This document shows positions 8,251 to 17,294 of a DNA stretch of 45,117 nucleotides, in pieces. The position numbers and the translations under genes were made by a program. Location: NCBI GenBank assembly GCA_902782145.1, contig CACZLZ010000022.1, positions 1 to 45,117 of the forward strand, in the 5' to 3' direction. The stretch comes from an uncultured Aeromonadales bacterium (GTDB lineage Bacteria; Pseudomonadota; Gammaproteobacteria; Enterobacterales; Succinivibrionaceae). The first letter of the stretch is position 1; every line of letters starts with the position of its first letter. The notes beneath the pieces are model-generated. The model made no database searches. It had not been told where the DNA came from and was given only the letters and a program-made list of their open reading frames with translations.

Positions 8251-9042
8251 TCACATATTGTGGAACACCGACGGGATATCGGTCTCCTCCTCCCGGCGGG
8301 TGGTGATCTCGCAGCCGTCATCCGTGACGATGAGGGTGTGCTCATATTGGGCTGAGGGCTGCTTGTCGGCGGTGGTCACGGTCCAGCCGTTCTTCTTGTT
8401 GACCTTGCACTTCCAGGTGCCCGCATTGATCATGGGCTCAATGGTGAAGCTCATGCCCGGCTTAAGGATGAAGTTCTTCAGCTGGGTGTTCCGGTAATGG
8501 AGCACGCAGGGCTCGGTGTGGAACTCCGTGGCAATGCCGTGGCCGCAGTAGTCCCGGACCACGGAGAAGCCGGCCTTGTCGGCTATGGGCTGGATCACGT
8601 CCCCCACCACGGTCAGGGGCACCCCGGGCCGGATGACCCTGAGGGCCTGGTACAGGGACTCCCGGGCGCAGCGGCACAGCTGGCGGCTGCGCAGGGACAC
8701 CTCCCCCACCATGAACATCTTGGAGGTGTCGCCGTAATACCCGTCCTTGATCACCGTGACATCCACATTCACAATGTCCCCGTTGTGCAGGTGCTGGATC
8801 CCGGGAATGCCGTGGCACACCACCTCATTGACGGAAATGCAGGTGGCCTTGGGGTAGCCGTGGTACCCCAGGCATGCGGATATGGCATGCTGCTGGTTCT
8901 GGATGTGATCCAGCATGATATCGTCCAGCTCCCCGGTGGTGACGCCGGCAACCACATGGGGGGCAATCATCTCCAGCACCTCGGCGGCCAGCCGGCCGGC
9001 CGTCCGCATCTTTTCCTTTGCGGCTTCGTCAAGGATCTCCAT
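8251..9042 (-). CDS. map: methionine aminopeptidase, type I
   Basis: This enzyme removes the initiator methionine from nascent proteins whose second residue is small. The 263-residue protein has the pita-bread fold residues in order: CHGIPG (His near 79), NGDIVNVDVT with the first metal Asp, YYGDTSKMF with the second Asp, DYCGHGIA with the metal His, FTIEPM with the metal Glu, and a final Glu in QYEHTLIV. An AAGGAAG ribosome site is 7 nt upstream of the ATG. It is divergent from rpsB, the arrangement usual in gammaproteobacteria, and is followed on its strand by glnD. Confidence 0.98.
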   Translation of the reverse strand: MEILDEAAKEKMRTAGRLAAEVLEMIAPHVVAGVTTGELDDIMLDHIQNQQHAISACLGYHGYPKATCISVNEVVCHGIPGIQHLHNGDIVNVDVTVIKDGYYGDTSKMFMVGEVSLRSRQLCRCARESLYQALRVIRPGVPLTVVGDVIQPIADKAGFSVVRDYCGHGIATEFHTEPCVLHYRNTQLKNFILKPGMSFTIEPMINAGTWKCKVNKKNGWTVTTADKQPSAQYEHTLIVTDDGCEITTRREEETDIPSVFHNM

Positions 9043-9080
9043 GGCTTTCTTCCTTAAAATAACATCAGATCATCAGGGCT

Positions 9081-9089
9081 ATTTTAGCA
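9081..9089 (-). promoter_or_regulatory. extended -10 promoter for map-glnD
   Basis: Read on the minus strand the sequence is TGC-TAAAAT (9089 to 9081), an extended -10 element about 40 nt upstream of the map ATG. There is no clear -35, as is normal for extended -10 promoters. Confidence 0.5.
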
Positions 9090-9238
9090 GAAAACCATGG
9101 GGGCGGACCGCTGGGGCCGGGATAAGTTAGCCGGGGCTTACTTCTGGCTCCGCCTCCTGGTGCTGAGACCCCGGGCTGTGTCTTAGGGGGCAGGTTCTGC
9201 CGCCGGGCTTTTTTGTGGCGTCCCCGGGCGCTTTCGGC

Positions 9239-9244
9239 TATAAT
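9239..9244 (+). promoter_or_regulatory. -10 element upstream of rpsB
   Basis: There is a perfect TATAAT, 138 nt before the rpsB ATG. The best -35-like hexamer (TTGTGG 9213-9218) is spaced 20 nt away, which is long. The distance fits the long leader typical of rpsB. Confidence 0.55.
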
Positions 9245-9248
9245 TCAT

Positions 9249-9287
9249 CCGTCCTCCGGAAGGGGGACGGTTTTTTATTTATTTTTT
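9249..9287 (+). terminator. hairpin plus U-tract in the rpsB leader (terminator or attenuator)
   Basis: A 9-bp stem (9249-9257 with 9262-9270, one G-T pair) capped by the GNRA-type loop ggaa is followed by TTTTTTATTTATTTTTT. It has the form of an intrinsic terminator yet starts only about 5 nt after the TATAAT. It may end transcripts arriving from upstream or act as a very early attenuator. Confidence 0.6.
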
Positions 9288-9382
9288 CACGACACACATC
9301 CGTCATTGGAGCCTGCCGGGTGCCTCATCGGAGGTTGGCAGTGCGTGGCGGATGGAGGCATAACCCAAAAAAGGAAAACACA
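9288..9382 (+). promoter_or_regulatory. 5' leader of rpsB-tsf mRNA, candidate S2 autoregulatory element
   Basis: A structured leader of about 95 nt precedes rpsB, including complementary ctgcc/ggcag arms around 9312-9342. Gammaproteobacterial rpsB mRNAs carry a conserved leader through which S2 represses its own translation. Position and length fit that, but I cannot verify the fold. Confidence 0.4.
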
Positions 9383-10120
9383 ATGTCAAATGTAACCATG
9401 CGTGACATGCTGAAGGCCGGCGTGCACTTCGGCCATCAGACCAGCTCCTGGAATCCCAAGATGAAGGAGTACATCTACGGCAAGCGCAACGGTGTGCACA
9501 TCATCAACCTGGACAAGACCCTGCCCATGTTCAATGACGCCCTGAACTATCTGGGCTCCGTCATTGCCAAGGGCGGCAAGGTGCTGTTCGTGGGCACCAA
9601 GAGATCCGCTGAAGAGGCTGTGAAGAATGCAGCCACCAGCTGCGGCTCCTTCTATGTCAACCACCGCTGGCTGGGCGGCCTGCTCACCAACTGGAAGACC
9701 GTGAAGGGCTCCATCCGGCACCTGAAGGAGCTGGAGACCCAGTCCGCTGACGGCACTTTCGAGAAGCTTACCAAGAAGGAAGCCATGCTCCGTCTTCACG
9801 AGATGGAGAAGCTGGAGCGCAGCATTGGCGGCATCAAGGACATGGGCAGTCTGCCGGACGTGCTCTTCGTCATTGACGCCAACCGGGAGCAGATCGCCAT
9901 CAAGGAGGCCCGCAACCTTGGCATCAAGGTGGTGGCTGTGGTGGACAGCAACTCCAGCCCTGACGGGGTGGACTATGTGATCCCCGGCAATGATGACGCC
10001 ATCCGTGCCATCGAGCTGTACCTCAGCGCCGCCGCTGATGCGGTGAACGCCGCCAGAAGCGTGCAGACCGAGCAGGACATGGCCCAGGAGAAGGCTGCCG
10101 AGGCTCCCGCCGAGGCCTGA
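9383..10120 (+). CDS. rpsB: 30S ribosomal protein S2
   Basis: The 245-residue protein belongs to the small ribosomal subunit body and is needed for S1 binding. Family signatures are clear: [14 protein letters not shown] at the N terminus, [35 protein letters not shown], and [12 protein letters not shown] near the C terminus, ending in an Ala/Glu-rich tail. The ATG at 9383 follows AAAAAAGGAAAACACA, with AAGGA as ribosome site. Longer in-frame readings to 9215 run through the leader and are not used. It forms the rpsB-tsf operon with the following gene. Confidence 0.98.
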   Translation: MSNVTMRDMLKAGVHFGHQTSSWNPKMKEYIYGKRNGVHIINLDKTLPMFNDALNYLGSVIAKGGKVLFVGTKRSAEEAVKNAATSCGSFYVNHRWLGGLLTNWKTVKGSIRHLKELETQSADGTFEKLTKKEAMLRLHEMEKLERSIGGIKDMGSLPDVLFVIDANREQIAIKEARNLGIKVVAVVDSNSSPDGVDYVIPGNDDAIRAIELYLSAAADAVNAARSVQTEQDMAQEKAAEAPAEA

Positions 10121-10130
10121 TCTAACCCCG

Positions 10131-10156
10131 GGGGACGGGGCTCACCCGTCCCCTTT
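10131..10156 (+). terminator. rpsB-tsf intergenic hairpin (attenuator-like)
   Basis: A 9-bp perfect GC-rich stem (10131-10139 with 10145-10153) has a 5-nt loop and is followed by only three T. It sits between rpsB and tsf, where partial termination could set the S2 to EF-Ts ratio. Confidence 0.6.
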
Positions 10157-10176
10157 AAACCAATTTGAGGAAGCAA

Positions 10177-11064
10177 ATGGCAAACATAACCGCCGCAATG
10201 GTTAAGGAACTGCGCGACCGCACCGGCGCAGGCATGATGGACTGCAAGAAGGCCCTCATCGAGGCTGACGGCAACATTGAGACCGCCATCGAGAACATGC
10301 GCAAGAGCGGACAGGCCAAGGCCGCCAAGAAGGCCGGCCGGGTCGCCGCCCAGGGTGTCATCGCCTGCAAGGCCGAGGGCAACAAGGCTGTGCTGGTGGA
10401 GCTCAACTGCGAGACCGACTTCGTGGCCAAGGACGCAGGCTTCAGGGCCTATGCCGACAAGGTGGCCGAACTGGCCCTGGCCAACAACCTGACGGATGTG
10501 GCCCAGGTCAACGCTCTGGACTACGGCAACGGTGAGACCGTTGAGGGCACTCTGAAGGCCATGATCGCCAAGATCGGCGAGAACATGCACCTGCGCCGCA
10601 TCAGCATCGCCACCGCAGAGAACCTGGGTGTGTATATCCACAGCAACAGCCTCATCGGCGTGCTGGCATGCCTCAAGGGCGGTGACGCTGAGCTGGCCAA
10701 GGACGTGGCCATGCACATCTGCGCCAGCGATCCCCAGTTCGTGAAGCCTGAGGACGTGTCTGCCGAGGTCATCGCCAAGGAGCGCGCTGTCCAGGTGGAG
10801 CTGGCCATGCAGTCCGGCAAGCCCAAGGAGATCGCCGAGAAGATGGTGGAAGGCCGCATGCGCAAGTTCACCGGCGAGGTCTCCCTGACCGGCCAGCCCT
10901 TCGTCAAGGATCCTTCCGTGACGGTGGGACAGCTGCTGAAGGATCACGGCGCCGATGTCCTGTCCTTTGTCCGCTTCAAGGTGGGTGAGGGCATTGAGGT
11001 GAAGCAGGTTGACTTCGCCCAGGAGGTCGCCGCCCAGGTGGCTGCCGCCCAGGGACAGGGCTGA
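10177..11064 (+). CDS. tsf: elongation factor Ts
   Basis: EF-Ts is the guanine nucleotide exchange factor for EF-Tu in the cytoplasm. The 295-residue protein has the N-terminal UBA-like segment with the signature [16 protein letters not shown], then ETDFVAKD in the core, and two core subdomains with the usual family order. The C terminus ends in a short Ala/Gln-rich stretch. The ATG at 10177 is chosen because GAGGAAG lies just upstream; a TTG four codons earlier is open but lacks a ribosome site. Codon use is strongly biased, as expected for high expression, and GATC is less dense here than in neighbouring genes. Confidence 0.98.
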   Translation: MANITAAMVKELRDRTGAGMMDCKKALIEADGNIETAIENMRKSGQAKAAKKAGRVAAQGVIACKAEGNKAVLVELNCETDFVAKDAGFRAYADKVAELALANNLTDVAQVNALDYGNGETVEGTLKAMIAKIGENMHLRRISIATAENLGVYIHSNSLIGVLACLKGGDAELAKDVAMHICASDPQFVKPEDVSAEVIAKERAVQVELAMQSGKPKEIAEKMVEGRMRKFTGEVSLTGQPFVKDPSVTVGQLLKDHGADVLSFVRFKVGEGIEVKQVDFAQEVAAQVAAAQGQG

Positions 11065-11087
11065 AACCCTCTTTGACATGAATGATG

Positions 11088-11119
11088 AAAACCGTGGCCT
11101 TGAAGTCGCGGTTTTTTTT
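11088..11119 (+). terminator. intrinsic terminator after tsf
   Basis: An aaaaccg/cggtttt stem extended by two inner pairs, with a loop of about 10 nt, is followed by a run of eight T. It separates rpsB-tsf from pyrH. Confidence 0.7.
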
Positions 11120-11164
11120 GGCGCCTTTAGGGTGTGTATGGTTGTGTGCTGACGGAGTGTTTAA

Positions 11165-11893
11165 ATGGAAGAGCCTGTTTACAAGAGAATTCTGCTGAAA
11201 CTCAGTGGTGAGGCCCTGCAGGGCAAGGAGGGCTTCGGCATCGATCCCTCGGTGCTGGATCACATGGCTTCGGAGATCCGGGAGATTGTCCAGCTGGGAG
11301 TCCAGGTGGGCCTGGTCATCGGCGGCGGCAACATCTACCGGGGAGCCTCCCTGGCCCGGGCCGGCATGAACCGGGTCATCGGGGATCACATGGGCATGCT
11401 GGCCACGGTGATGAACGGCCTGGCCATGCGGGACGCACTGTTCCGGGCTGATGTGGAGGCCCGGCTGTTCTCCGCCATTCCCCTTCAGGGGATCTGCCAT
11501 CCCTACAGCTGGCTGGACGCCATTGCCAACCTGCGCCAGGGGAAGGTGGTGATCCTGTCCGCCGGCACCGGCAACCCCTTCTTCACCACCGACTCCGCCG
11601 CATGCCTCCGGGGCATTGAGATCAGTGCCGACGCGGTGTTCAAGGGCACCAAGGTGGACGGGGTCTACTCCGCTGATCCGGTGAAGGATCCCGCGGCCGT
11701 GCTTTATAAGGAACTGGATTATCAGGACGTGCTGGAAAAGGAACTGAAGGTCATGGATCTGGCAGCCTTCACCCTGGCCCGGGATCATGATCTCCCCATC
11801 CGGGTGTTCAACATGAACAACCCCGGGGCCCTGAAGAGGATCATCCTGGGCTCCGACGAGGGCACAGTGATCCGCCACCTGTCCCGGTCCTGA
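11165..11893 (+). CDS. pyrH: UMP kinase
   Basis: UMP kinase phosphorylates UMP to UDP in pyrimidine nucleotide synthesis and belongs to the amino-acid kinase fold as a hexamer. The 242-residue protein shows KLSGEAL near the N terminus, the glycine-rich [10 protein letters not shown], and [15 protein letters not shown], a hallmark of bacterial UMP kinases. [13 protein letters not shown] follows. The ATG at 11165 lies 7 nt after GGAG. The gene is between tsf and frr, its conserved place. A 407-bp gap separates it from frr, so frr may be transcribed separately. Confidence 0.98.
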   Translation: MEEPVYKRILLKLSGEALQGKEGFGIDPSVLDHMASEIREIVQLGVQVGLVIGGGNIYRGASLARAGMNRVIGDHMGMLATVMNGLAMRDALFRADVEARLFSAIPLQGICHPYSWLDAIANLRQGKVVILSAGTGNPFFTTDSAACLRGIEISADAVFKGTKVDGVYSADPVKDPAAVLYKELDYQDVLEKELKVMDLAAFTLARDHDLPIRVFNMNNPGALKRIILGSDEGTVIRHLSRS

Positions 11894-12253
11894 GCCGGCT
11901 CTGATCTTCCGGGATGTTTGCCGGGCGATCCCTGCGCCGGGGCCGGGCAGCGCTGCCGGTCCGGCTCTGATCGGCGGGGCGGCGGGACGGCGTTGCCGCC
12001 AGTGTTGCCGGATGCTCTCCAGGTCCCGCTTCCGGGCTGCCTTGGCCGGCGGGTATGGCGGCTCTCCCGGATGATCTCCGGGACGTTCTCCGGGCAGCGC
12101 ATTTTGTCAGGTGCGGTCAGGAGCGCCGGGCGGATCTTCCCTGCCGCCGTGCCCGCACCGGTCCCGCTGGCAGGCTGACGGGCAGGGCAGGGGGATCCCC
12201 CGGATCCCGGCCTGCCGCCCCGTCCCGCTGCCGTATCCGCTTCCGGGCACTTA
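11894..12253. other. GC-rich intergenic stretch between pyrH and frr
   Basis: There is no convincing gene. Frames open here give Arg/Pro-rich shadow peptides. Several GC-rich self-complementary patches occur, for instance around 11940-11965, but none has a T-tract. The frr promoter is at the right end. Confidence 0.55.
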
Positions 12254-12262
12254 TGGTAAAAT
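12254..12262 (+). promoter_or_regulatory. extended -10 promoter of frr
   Basis: TGG-TAAAAT at 12254-12262 is an extended -10 element 38 nt before the frr ATG, with no recognisable -35. Confidence 0.5.
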
Positions 12263-12300
12263 GGCGCCAGTGATTTTCGTGTAAGGATTTAGGATTTCCC

Positions 12301-12858
12301 ATGATTAACGACATCAAGCAATCTGCCAGAGAGGGCATGGATAAGTCCATTGAGGCCTACAAGACCCAGCTTTCCCGCATCCGCACCGGCCGGGCTCAGC
12401 CTGCCCTCCTGGACGGGATCATGGTGGACTACTACGGATCCCAGACGCCTCTCAGGCAGATCGGCAATGTGGTGGCCGAGGACGCCCGCACCCTGTCAGT
12501 GACCGTGTATGACGCCTCAGCGGTGAAGGCAGTGGAGAAGGCCATCATGGATTCGGGCCTCGGGCTGAACCCCCAGACCGCCGGCACCAGCATCCGCGTT
12601 CCCCTTCCCGCCCTCACCGAGGAGCGCCGGAAGGAGTTCATCAAGCTGGTCCGGGCCGAGGCCGAGAAGGGCCGGGTGGCCGTGCGCAATGTGCGCCGGG
12701 ACTCCAACAACGATCTCAAGGCCCTGGTGAAGTCCAAGGATATCTCCGAGGATGAGGAGAAGCGCGCCCAGGACGAGATCCAGAAGCTCACCGACTCCTG
12801 CGTGAAGAAGATTGACGAGATCCTCGCCGCCAAGGAGAAGGAGCTGATGGAGATCTGA
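12301..12858 (+). CDS. frr: ribosome recycling factor
   Basis: RRF works with EF-G to split the post-termination ribosome. The 185-residue protein has the usual length (E. coli 185) and collinear motifs: the N-terminal helix, [13 protein letters not shown] with [30 protein letters not shown], and the C-terminal helices ending in KEKELMEI. The ATG at 12301 follows an AGGATTTCCC leader segment. It starts the frr-uppS-cdsA-dxr-rseP-bamA run. Confidence 0.98.
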   Translation: MINDIKQSAREGMDKSIEAYKTQLSRIRTGRAQPALLDGIMVDYYGSQTPLRQIGNVVAEDARTLSVTVYDASAVKAVEKAIMDSGLGLNPQTAGTSIRVPLPALTEERRKEFIKLVRAEAEKGRVAVRNVRRDSNNDLKALVKSKDISEDEEKRAQDEIQKLTDSCVKKIDEILAAKEKELMEI

Positions 12859-12984
12859 TCCCTTAGGCTCATTTCGGGAAGCGCCCCTCTCCGGAGGACA
12901 GCGTGTCCCATCCCGGGAGGGGGCTTGTCCCCCTCCGTGTCACCTTTTCCCTCCCACCAGGCCCCAGCGAGGACTTTGGCCCCC

Positions 12985-13752
12985 ATGGCTCCCACTTCTG
13001 ACGATCTGATCCTTCCCGGCAGCGGCGCCGTGCCCCGCCACGTGGCGGTGATCATGGACGGCAACGGCCGCTGGGCCGAGCAGCGCGGCCAGATGCGCAC
13101 CTTCGGTCACGGCAGCGCCACTGCCGCCGTGCGCAGCACGGTGGAGGCCGCCATGGAGCTGGGGGTGGAGACCCTGACACTGTTTGCCTTCTCCTCGGAG
13201 AACTGGCGCCGGCCCCGGGAGGAGGTGGAGTTCCTCATGTCCCTGTTCAGCCGTTTCCTGGATACGGAGATGGACGAACTGGATCAGAACGGGGTGCGGA
13301 TCAGCTTCATCGGGGACATGTCCCGCTTCGGGGAGGAGCTCCGGTTCCGGATCTGCCGGGCTCAGGAGCGCACCGCCGGAAACCAGGCCCTGCAGCTCAA
13401 TGTGGCCGCCAACTACGGCGGGCGCTGGGACATTGTCAACGCCTGCCGCCGGATCCTGGGGGAGGGGAGCATTGCCCCGGAGGATCTCACCGAGGAGATC
13501 TTCGCCCGGCACCTGGCCACCGCCAGCACCGAGGTGGATCTGATGATCCGCACCGGGGGCGAGATGCGTATCAGCAACTTCCTGATCTGGCAGCTGGCCT
13601 ACGCTGAACTCTATGTCACCGATGTGCTGTGGCCGGACTTCTCCCGGGAGGACTTCCGGGCGGCGGTGCGGTGGTTTGCTTCCCGGGAGCGGCGTTTCGG
13701 CTGCACGGGCGAGCAGATCCGATCCCCGGATCCCCGGGAAGATCAGACCTGA
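12985..13752 (+). CDS. uppS: undecaprenyl diphosphate synthase (cis-prenyltransferase)
   Basis: This enzyme extends farnesyl diphosphate with isopentenyl units to C55-PP, the carrier lipid for peptidoglycan and O-antigen. The 255-residue protein has HVAVIMDGNGRWA with the catalytic Asp, the FAFSSENWRRP loop, LNVAANYGGRWDI, and the C-terminal DLMIRTGGEMRISNFLIWQ and VLWPDF signatures. The ATG at 12985 has CGAGGA about 11 nt upstream; an in-frame start at 12925 would add 20 Pro/Ser-rich residues that are probably untranslated. The gap to cdsA is 27 nt. Confidence 0.96.
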   Translation: MAPTSDDLILPGSGAVPRHVAVIMDGNGRWAEQRGQMRTFGHGSATAAVRSTVEAAMELGVETLTLFAFSSENWRRPREEVEFLMSLFSRFLDTEMDELDQNGVRISFIGDMSRFGEELRFRICRAQERTAGNQALQLNVAANYGGRWDIVNACRRILGEGSIAPEDLTEEIFARHLATASTEVDLMIRTGGEMRISNFLIWQLAYAELYVTDVLWPDFSREDFRAAVRWFASRERRFGCTGEQIRSPDPREDQT

Positions 13753-13779
13753 CGCCGGCCCACCAAGGACAATCCTTTC

Positions 13780-14634
13780 ATGAAACAGCGCATTCTCACC
13801 GCCCTGTGGCTTATTCCCCTGGCACTGGCGTGGATCTTCTGGTCGGATCCGGGGATCTTCGCCGCCGGCGCCCTGATCCTCCTCCTGCTGGGAGCCCGGG
13901 AATGGGGCAAGTTTGTGATCCCCGCCCGCCCGGAGGTGTATGCCGCCGCCGTGGCGGCCTTTGCCGGCCTCCTCTGCGTCTTCCTCAACCCCTGGGGGGC
14001 GGAGTATTCCCAGGAACTCCCATTCTCCCCGGTGCTCACGGTGATCCTGTCCGCCTCCCTCCTCTGGTGGCTTCTGGCCCTGGTGCTGGTGCTGCGCTAC
14101 CCCCGATCCGGGGATCTGGTGCGCTCCCCCCTCCTGGGATCCCTGGCGGGGATCCTGGTGCTTATCCCCTTCTTCCAGGCATTGCTGTTCCTCCGGCTGG
14201 AGGATCCTGTCCCCCGTGGACTCCCTTTCACCTCCGGGGGCGCCAATCTCTTTTTTGTCATGCTCCTGGTGTGGTGCGCTGACAGCGGCGCCTATTTTGC
14301 CGGCAAGGCCCTGGGGCGCCACCGGATGAGTCCGGCGGTGAGTCCTAACAAGACACTGGAGGGTCTGGCCGGGGGGCTCCTCCTGTCCCTGGGGGTGGCT
14401 GTGGGGGCCTGCATGCTGGCCAGCTCCGGCAGTGTCCTCACCGTGTCCCTGGCCGCATTACTTGCGGTGCTGGCCTCGGTGCTGGGGGATCTGGCAGAGA
14501 GCATGTTCAAGCGCGTTGCCGGGATCAAGGACTCCGGTAGCCTCCTGCCGGGTCACGGCGGGGTCCTGGACCGGGTGGACAGCCTGACGGCGGCATTGCC
14601 GGTTTATGCCCTGATCATTCATCTTTGTTCTTAA
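13780..14634 (+). CDS. cdsA: phosphatidate cytidylyltransferase (CDP-diglyceride synthase)
   Basis: CdsA converts phosphatidic acid and CTP to CDP-diacylglycerol, the precursor of all phospholipids, in the inner membrane. The 284-residue protein has about eight hydrophobic segments, beginning with [13 protein letters not shown] and continuing through the central Leu/Val-rich blocks. The family signature near the C terminus is intact: [20 protein letters not shown] followed by GVLDRVD. Metal and substrate residues such as the Asp of [11 protein letters not shown] are also present. An AAGGAC ribosome site is about 10 nt upstream of the ATG. Confidence 0.97.
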   Translation: MKQRILTALWLIPLALAWIFWSDPGIFAAGALILLLLGAREWGKFVIPARPEVYAAAVAAFAGLLCVFLNPWGAEYSQELPFSPVLTVILSASLLWWLLALVLVLRYPRSGDLVRSPLLGSLAGILVLIPFFQALLFLRLEDPVPRGLPFTSGGANLFFVMLLVWCADSGAYFAGKALGRHRMSPAVSPNKTLEGLAGGLLLSLGVAVGACMLASSGSVLTVSLAALLAVLASVLGDLAESMFKRVAGIKDSGSLLPGHGGVLDRVDSLTAALPVYALIIHLCS

Positions 14635-14683
14635 GCCCCTGATCCCCTCCGGGTGACGGGCGCATTTCCCCTCTGAGTCTGCT

Positions 14684-15865
14684 ATGGAAAAGATCACCGT
14701 TCTGGGATCCACCGGATCCATTGGCCGGAGCACCCTGGACGTGGTGCGCCGGCACCGGGACCGCTTCGCCGTGTTTGCCCTGGGGGCCATGGCCAGCGTG
14801 GACCGGATGTTTGCTGACTGCATGGAGTTTGCTCCCCGCTATGCGGTGCTGTCAGATCCTGCTGCCGCTGCGGTCCTCCGGGACCGGCTGGCCGGGGAGG
14901 GGAGCGGGGTCACCGTGCTTGCGGGCTATGATCAGCTCTCCTTCATCGCCTCCCATGAGGAGTGCGACGCGGTGATGGCCGCCATTGTGGGAGCCGCGGG
15001 CCTGGTGCCGGCCTTGGCGGCGGTGCGGGCCGGACGGAAACTCTACCTGGCCAACAAGGAGTCCCTGGTGATGACCGGGCACCTGTTCCTGGAGGCCTTG
15101 CGGGAGAGCGGCTCGGTGATCCTGCCCGTGGACAGCGAGCACAACGCCATTTTCCAGTCCCTGCCGGAAAGGGAGCAGCGGCGGCTCTGCTTCTGCTCCC
15201 TCCGGGAGTCCGGGGTCACCCGGATCCTGCTCACCGGCTCCGGCGGGCCCTTCCGGGAACTGCCCCTGGAGGAGCTGTCCTCCGTGACCCCGGCCCAGGC
15301 CGTGGCCCACCCCAACTGGAGCATGGGCAGCAAGATCTCCGTGGACTCCTCCACCATGATGAACAAGGGCTTTGAGTTCATTGAGGCCCGGTGGCTCTTC
15401 AACCTGTCCGGGGATGATATCCGGGTGGTCGTCCATCCCCAGTCGGTGATCCACTCCATGGTCCAGTATGCCGACGGCTCTGTCATCGCCCAGCTGGGCA
15501 ACCCCGACATGCGCACCCCCATTGCCCGGGTCATGGCCTATCCCGACCGCTTTGATTCCGGGGTGGCAGATCTGGATCTGTGCGCCCTGACGGGCCTGAC
15601 CTTCCAGGAGCCGGATCTGGCCCGCTACCCCTGCCTGAAGCTGGCTGTGGACGCCTGCTGGACCGGCCAGGCGGCCACCACGGCCCTGAACGCCGCCGAC
15701 GAGGCGGCGGTGGCTGCCTTCCTGGGGGGACGGATCCCTTACACGGATATCTACCGGATCTGCGCCCGGGTGGTGGATCGCTTTGCCGCTGATCCCATCA
15801 CCGATGTGGACTCGGTGCTGGATCTGGATCGCCGGGTCCGGGAATACACCGCCTCCCTTCTGTAG
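14684..15865 (+). CDS. dxr: 1-deoxy-D-xylulose 5-phosphate reductoisomerase
   Basis: Dxr converts DXP to 2-C-methyl-D-erythritol 4-phosphate with NADPH, the committed step of the MEP isoprenoid pathway. The 393-residue protein has the NADPH loop GSTGSIG at residues 8-14, LANKESLV, and the metal/substrate motif PVDSEHNAI. The catalytic-loop region HPNWSMGSKISVDSSTMMNK with GFEFIEA and a complete C-terminal helical domain follow. The first two Gly-Ser pairs are coded GGATCC, a striking example of the GATC preference. Here dxr follows cdsA as in pseudomonads. No strong ribosome site is visible. Confidence 0.98.
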   Translation: MEKITVLGSTGSIGRSTLDVVRRHRDRFAVFALGAMASVDRMFADCMEFAPRYAVLSDPAAAAVLRDRLAGEGSGVTVLAGYDQLSFIASHEECDAVMAAIVGAAGLVPALAAVRAGRKLYLANKESLVMTGHLFLEALRESGSVILPVDSEHNAIFQSLPEREQRRLCFCSLRESGVTRILLTGSGGPFRELPLEELSSVTPAQAVAHPNWSMGSKISVDSSTMMNKGFEFIEARWLFNLSGDDIRVVVHPQSVIHSMVQYADGSVIAQLGNPDMRTPIARVMAYPDRFDSGVADLDLCALTGLTFQEPDLARYPCLKLAVDACWTGQAATTALNAADEAAVAAFLGGRIPYTDIYRICARVVDRFAADPITDVDSVLDLDRRVREYTASLL

Positions 15866-15878
15866 GATCCCATACGTG

Positions 15879-17294
15879 ATGTTCATTCTCAAAAGCGTCT
15901 TTTACTTCCTGGCCGCTCTGGTGGTGCTGGTGGGCTTCCATGAGCTGGGGCATTTCCTGGCGGCCCGGCTGTGCGGGGTCAGGGTTCTGCGCTTCTCCCT
16001 GGGCTTCGGCCGGGTGCTGTTCTCCCGGACGGGCAAGGACGGCTGCGAGTACGCCCTGTCCCTGATCCCCCTGGGGGGCTATGTGAAGATGCTGGATCTC
16101 CGGGAGGGGGAGGTGCCTCCGGAGGAGATGGATCAGGAGTTCAGCTCCCGGAGTGTCTGGAAGCGGCTCTTCATTGTGGCCGCCGGTCCTTTGTTCAACA
16201 TCATCCTGGCTTTCTTCCTCTACTGGGGCATGTTTGTCATGGGGGTGGCCGCGGTGCAGCCCTATGTCACCGGGATCCACGCCGGATCTGCGGCCTGGCA
16301 GGCGGGGCTCCGGAATGACGATCTCCTGCTCAGGGTGGGGGACTATCCGGTGCTGGACTGGGAGGACGGGATCTACGAGTTCATCCAGCAGGTGGGCTCC
16401 GGGAGCCTGGAGCTGGAGGTGCGCCGTCAGGACGGATCCCAGGGTCTGGTCACCCTGGATCTCTCCGGCTGGAGCATCCACCGGGATCAGGGGGCCGATA
16501 TCTTCCGTCCCCTGGGCTTCTCCCCCAAATACCACAACCTGACCCGGCGCATTGCCGCGGTGCAGGAGGGCTCCCCGGCGGAGAAGGCGGGGATCCGCCC
16601 CGGGGATCAGGTGGCGGCGGCCGACGGGGTGCCCCTGGACAGCTGGTTTGACTTCTCTCATGTGGTGGAGGAGCACCCGGGCCGGGAGTTCACCCTGACG
16701 GTGAGCCGCCCGGCGGCCCCGGAGGGGGGAGAACTCCCGGAGGATCCCCGGGAGCTGGATCGGCTGCCCCAGGAGCAGGTTGTCCTCAAGGTCACCCCGG
16801 AGTCCGTCCCGGAGGCAGGCGGCGGGAGCCGGGGGCGCCTGGGGGTGGCCGTGGCGGCGCTGCCCCTGGATGAGGGGGTGCGGTTTGTCCGGAAGTACGG
16901 CCCGGTGGAGGCCGTGGGCAAGAGCCTGGAGAAGATGGCCGCTGTCACCCGCCTCACCGTGGTCACCCTCTGGAAGCTCATCACCGGAGACATTGCTGCG
17001 GACAATATCAGCGGTCCCATTGCCATTGCCAAGTCCGCCGGGGTCACCGCCAGCATCGGCCTGGAGTACTTCCTGGGCTTCATGGCCCTGATCAGCATCA
17101 ACCTGGGGATCATGAACCTGTTCCCCCTGCCGGTGCTGGACGGCGGGCACATTGCCTTCTATGTGCTGGAGGCCCTGGCGGGGCGCCCCCTGCCTGACCG
17201 GGTCATGCAGGCTCTCATGTATTTTGGCATATTTGTGTTATTATTAATAATGACCCTTGCGGTGTACAACGACATAGTTTTTGACGGATTTTAG
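15879..17294 (+). CDS. rseP: site-2 intramembrane zinc metalloprotease RseP
   Basis: RseP cuts the anti-sigma factor RseA inside the inner membrane, releasing sigma-E after outer-membrane stress, and also clears signal peptides. In the 471-residue protein the zinc motif HELGH is at 21-25 in the first membrane helix. GGYVKM follows, then a second helix, two periplasmic PDZ domains (roughly 120-200 and 210-330), a third helix region, and the NLFPLPVLDGGH motif with the third zinc ligand. The ATG at 15879 lies 13 nt after the dxr stop, with AGGATC as ribosome site. bamA starts at the next base after its stop. Confidence 0.97.
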   Translation: MFILKSVFYFLAALVVLVGFHELGHFLAARLCGVRVLRFSLGFGRVLFSRTGKDGCEYALSLIPLGGYVKMLDLREGEVPPEEMDQEFSSRSVWKRLFIVAAGPLFNIILAFFLYWGMFVMGVAAVQPYVTGIHAGSAAWQAGLRNDDLLLRVGDYPVLDWEDGIYEFIQQVGSGSLELEVRRQDGSQGLVTLDLSGWSIHRDQGADIFRPLGFSPKYHNLTRRIAAVQEGSPAEKAGIRPGDQVAAADGVPLDSWFDFSHVVEEHPGREFTLTVSRPAAPEGGELPEDPRELDRLPQEQVVLKVTPESVPEAGGGSRGRLGVAVAALPLDEGVRFVRKYGPVEAVGKSLEKMAAVTRLTVVTLWKLITGDIAADNISGPIAIAKSAGVTASIGLEYFLGFMALISINLGIMNLFPLPVLDGGHIAFYVLEALAGRPLPDRVMQALMYFGIFVLLLIMTLAVYNDIVFDGF

